Of a DNA stretch of 64,000 bases, positions 60,595 to 64,000 are shown in pieces. The stretch spans positions 43,501 through 107,500 of the forward strand of contig JAIFAC010000206.1 of the NCBI GenBank assembly GCA_026545765.1. Reading direction: 5' to 3'. Position 1 is the stretch's first letter. Each line of letters opens with the position of its first letter. The position numbers and the translations under genes are program-made. This stretch comes from Plantago major. Taxonomy: Eukaryota > Streptophyta > Magnoliopsida > Lamiales > Plantaginaceae. The notes beneath the pieces are model-generated. The model had not been told where the DNA came from and did no database searches. It saw only the letters and a program-made list of their open reading frames with translations.

Positions 60595-62960
60595 GTGGTT
60601 GTGGTGAAAAATGGAAGAAATGGAGGTGGAAAGTTTGGTCAAAGAAGTATAAAGTTGGAATTTGAAATGTAAATTAAGTAGAAGTTGTAGGAGAGGATTA
60701 AAAGAAAAGGCAAAAAATTAGGAATTTTTTGGCGTTTTGGATTTGTTTGTAATTAGTTTCGAATTACATACGGAATTTGGAATTATTTGTAATCATTCTA
60801 ACTGTGAGTACTAATATAAAAAAACGGCCATTTAGCAGGGTCAATTTTGTAATTATCGTATAGGAAAAGTTTAGTAATTAACTCAATTCGAAGCGTAAAC
60901 GAACTTTATGAATGCTATGACCGAAACTCCGGAAAATATTAAATTTTTCAACCTTTTTTTTAAAGGTGATTCGTGGTAGTGGAGTTTTTGGTATGATGAA
61001 AATTGAAGAAGTGTTGGGGGGGGGGGGGGGGGGGTGGGTGTAGTGGTGAAAAAGTGAAGAAATGGTGGTGGGAGTTTGGTCAAAGAAGTATAGAATTAGA
61101 ATTTGAAATGTAAATTAAGTAGAAGTTGTAGGAGAGGATTAAAATTGAACTTAAAATAGAAAAGTTTATTATAAAAATTAGAATTTTGACTTTTTGGATT
61201 TGTTTGTACTTAGTTTCAAATTACAGAACAAATTTTAAATTATTTGTAATCGTTCGAACTGTGAGTACTAATCTAAAAAATGGCCATTTAGCAAGGTCAA
61301 TTTTGTAAATATCTAATATAGGAAAATACTCTAATTAAGAGATAATTTAAATTTAGTAACTTAATTCGAAGCGTAAACAAACTTTATGAATGAGATCATT
61401 CAAACTTGGGAACTCAATTTGAAGAGTAAAACTAAAATCTATGAATGAGATGATTCTAACGTGGGAACTTAATTTCAAGGTCAAACCAATTCTAAGAATG
61501 AGATATTACAACTTGAAAAATCTATTTGAAGAATAAACCACATTATATGGGAAAAATACTCTATAAAGAAATGATTCAAGCTCAGGATCTCAATTCAAAC
61601 GTAAACTCAATTCGAATGACAAAACAACTATAACAATGATATAAGAAAAACTTTAAAATTTAATTTAAATGTCAAACCGACTATGAAATGAGATTACTAT
61701 AACTTGAAATTCTAATGGTAAGCTCAAATTTGAGAATCAGGTAATTCCAAATTGGAACTCAGCGCGAAGCCAGACAAACTCTAAAAATGGGATAATTGCA
61801 ATTTGGAAACTTAATTTGACGGTAAAACCAACTCTAAAAAAAGGTTAAATCGAACTTGAGAACTCTGTTTGAATAGTAAACCACACTATATGAAAAAACA
61901 TTGGAAGAAAGACATAATTCTCTCAAGAACTCAGTCCAAAGGGTAAAAGTACTTTAACAATATGATAATTTAACTTGGAAATTCAATTCAAAGGTGAAAC
62001 TCAACTTTAAGAATGAAATAATTCTGAATCGAGATTTCCATTTGAAGGACAAAACAATTATAAGAAAATATAATTTCAACTTGGTAACTCTGATGGAGGA
62101 TAAACCGAGATGTTTGGAAAACATATATAGATGAGATAATTCCGACATAGGAATTCATTTCGAATGGTAAACATATTCTATGATTGAGATAATTCAAACT
62201 TAAAAACTATATTAGAAATGTAAGCCACTTTATATGGTAAATACTCTAAGAATGTGATAGTTCCATTCGAAAACTCAATTCGAGGGGTAAATAAACTCTA
62301 AAACTGAGATAATTAATTTGGAAACTATATTTGTAGACTAAATCATGCTATATGAAAAAAATACACTAAGAAAGGGGTACTTTCAACTTCTGGACTCAAT
62401 TCGAAGATAAACCAACTATAATAATCATATTTTTTAAATTTGGAAACCCAATTTGTAGTATAAACTCAACTATAAGAATGTGAGAATCTGACTTGGAAAC
62501 TCAAATGGACGAGCAAACCAACTATTAGAATGTGATAATTATAATTTGAAAGTCTACTCTAAGGTGAAACCCACCATTTGAAATAGTTAGCTGCATATTT
62601 GGAACTCAAACTAACTCTAACAATGAGATGATTACAATTTTACGAATCTATTCAAAGGGTAAACCACATTGTATGGAAATATTCTCTAGGAATGGGTACG
62701 TACTTCTCACTTGACAACTAAATTTAAAGTGTATATAAACCAACTTTAGAAATTTGATAATTACAACTTGAAAACTTAATTCGAAGAGTAAACCACGTTT
62801 TGTGGGAAAATACTCTAAGAAAAGAAAAAATTCAAATTGGAACTCAATTCGGATTGTAAACCAACTCTAATAATTTGATATTTACAACCTGAAACTCAAC
62901 TTTAAGAATGAAATAATTCTAACTGATGAACTCGGCGCGAAGGTTAAACCCACAGAAAGC
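59690..62960. repeat. Strongly diverged minisatellite, unit about 53 bp
   Basis: Tens of imperfect copies around AATGAGATAATT, CAACTTGGGAACTCAATTCG and GTAAACCAACTCTAAG. A longer variant inserts ACATTATATGGGAAAATACT between TAAACC and CTCTAAG. It is interrupted at about 60300-61330 by unrelated DNA and a 460-bp duplication. It has no coding capacity. Confidence 0.85.
60454..61330. repeat. 460-bp tandem duplication with poly(G) runs
   Basis: GCTATGACC at 60454 and 60914 starts two similar copies: CGGTGATTCGTGGT, GGAGTTTTTGGTATGATG, a G run (60578-60595 and 61016-61034), GGTCAAAGAAGTATA, GTAGAAGTTGTAGGAGAGG. The first also has a (GT)n tract before its G run. Confidence 0.88.
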
Positions 62961-64000
62961 ACTGCTAATGCGGTTTACAAGTAGGTGTTTAAGGATATTT
63001 TGGAGGTAGTGTTATGTTTGTGTTATTAAACTATACTTCGTATTGTCTTTCATTTGTTTGATATTCCGAGAAATTTAAATATTGTGGCACCGGCACGGAC
63101 AATGGATAATATGTTTTGTGTTTTAGGCCCTTGGTCATAATGAGAGGTGCGAGTGGGAGTCAATGATAAACCATTCAATAGATTAGTTCTTGTATTTGGT
63201 GGACACTCAAGACATATATAGCCAGTTATATCAAAGGGTGGCGGACATGATATCATGCCAGCATCTCCTTGACCATCTAAAATTCTGAGCGGATTTCTCT
63301 AATTTGTACTTACATTTTTTTTTACAATTGCATTGATCCAAGTTCAAGGTTGAAATTATCAGGAACTATGTGGTTATTGTGTTTTGGGGGGGGGGGGGGG
63401 GGATTGATCGATGAAACAAATGAATGGCAAGATAAAATATTGGGTATCAACCCATTGGATCCTGAACGGATTCATGCCGGGCTGTTCTCGACCAGTTTAA
63501 AGTCCTATATACAGACTCATGCACATAAATAAATTTGATAACCTAGAATCTGAAAACGGACTTATTTGGCCTTATTATCAAACGGGTGGGGCATGTTGAT
63601 TTTAGTGAACCCCTACCCGACATGTAGATGTCATTAATTAACGGGTTCAGCTCGTATACATGCAAAGGACCTTAACCAAAGAAAACCAATTAACCCCTTA
63701 GTTTTAAACGGGTTCGATTGGGTTGGACCCTACCCGTTTATAAGCTAAACCTGGGGAGATGGGTAATTCAGGTAATGATAATATTATGGGTGCCATTAAT
63801 TGCGTTGGAGATGCACTTATGTTTTAAATCAATGTCAAATAAGGAGTACATAGGCTCATTCAATTTAATTAGGCATTTTCGGCAGATTACACAACTTGCT
63901 GCGAACCATAACCATCATTGTTTACAAGGTACTTTTTAGTAACCTTTAAGGTATAACTACATCATTATAATGCTAACTTAAGGCATTTTATTTTCTTATA
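62961..64000. other. Intergenic DNA
   Basis: No gene supported. A G run at 63386-63402 and an ACGGGT-rich repeat remnant at about 63570-63745 are the only landmarks. Confidence 0.5.
63570..63745. repeat. GC-richer repeat remnant with ACGGGT motifs
   Basis: CAAACGGGTGGGGC, TTAACGGGTTC, AAACGGGTTCGATTGGGTTGG and CCTACCCGTTTATA resemble a common plant interspersed repeat with repeated CGGGT words; possibly related to 34619-34745. Confidence 0.4.

Noticed and set aside
60409-61083. Pro/His-rich minus-strand frames
   Set aside because: They arise from reading the poly(G) and (GT)n tracts on the opposite strand.
59690-62960. CRISPR-like array
   Set aside because: Units are divergent, there is no constant repeat with unique spacers, and the DNA is clearly from a plant nucleus.

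Overview
The window is nuclear DNA of a flowering plant, almost certainly a eudicot. It has spliced genes, plant-type LTR retrotransposons, CACTA, PIF/Harbinger and Stowaway-like elements, and AT-rich intergenic DNA with TA microsatellites. The two host genes resemble asterid/rosid orthologues, but I cannot name the species. Nothing prokaryotic (operons, ribosome binding sites, CRISPR) is present.

Region 1 (1-19691) is a nest of two Copia retrotransposons of one SIRE-like family. An outer copy on the + strand enters from beyond the left edge and ends at 19691. Inside its accessory gene sits a complete 15.1 kb copy in the opposite orientation (2152-17250), with 1.4 kb LTRs, an initiator-Met primer site, a polypurine tract and a perfect 5-bp target duplication TCATG. 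Besides gag-pol it carries an unusually long accessory gene of about 5 kb after pol. Part of that gene looks spliced: five GT-AG introns separate short open exons.

Region 2 (19692-39486) is the gene-bearing part. It holds a three-exon ChaC-type gamma-glutamylcyclotransferase (22610-23863, +) and an intronless leucine-rich-repeat receptor kinase that matches EMS1/EXS (29642-33524, -) but has a frameshift. Between them are a possible HD-Zip gene fragment, MITEs and a degraded PIF/Harbinger transposon (26226-28365) nested in another element. Upstream of the kinase lie minisatellites, a long hairpin and tandem repeats with poly(G).

Region 3 (39487-56496) is a three-level nest. A solo LTR (TG...CA, flanked by AAAAA) was invaded by CACTA-1 (39845-55005), and CACTA-1 was invaded by CACTA-2 (47310-54527, flanked by TAT). 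Each CACTA carries a TNP2-type transposase gene and a second, TNPA-like gene, and both share subterminal repeats with the core GCGACGGAT. An intron of the second gene holds an array of small hairpins with identical loops and covarying stems.

Region 4 (56497-64000) has no convincing gene. It contains F-box-like and Helitron-like traces, a strongly diverged minisatellite of about 53-bp units (about 59690-62960) that includes a 460-bp duplication with poly(G) runs, and GC-rich repeat remnants.

Many frameshifts inside the transposable elements follow one rule, loss of the middle base of CAG/CTG. This looks like a sequencing or assembly artefact in CHG-methylated DNA, so broken frames there should not be read as proof of decay.
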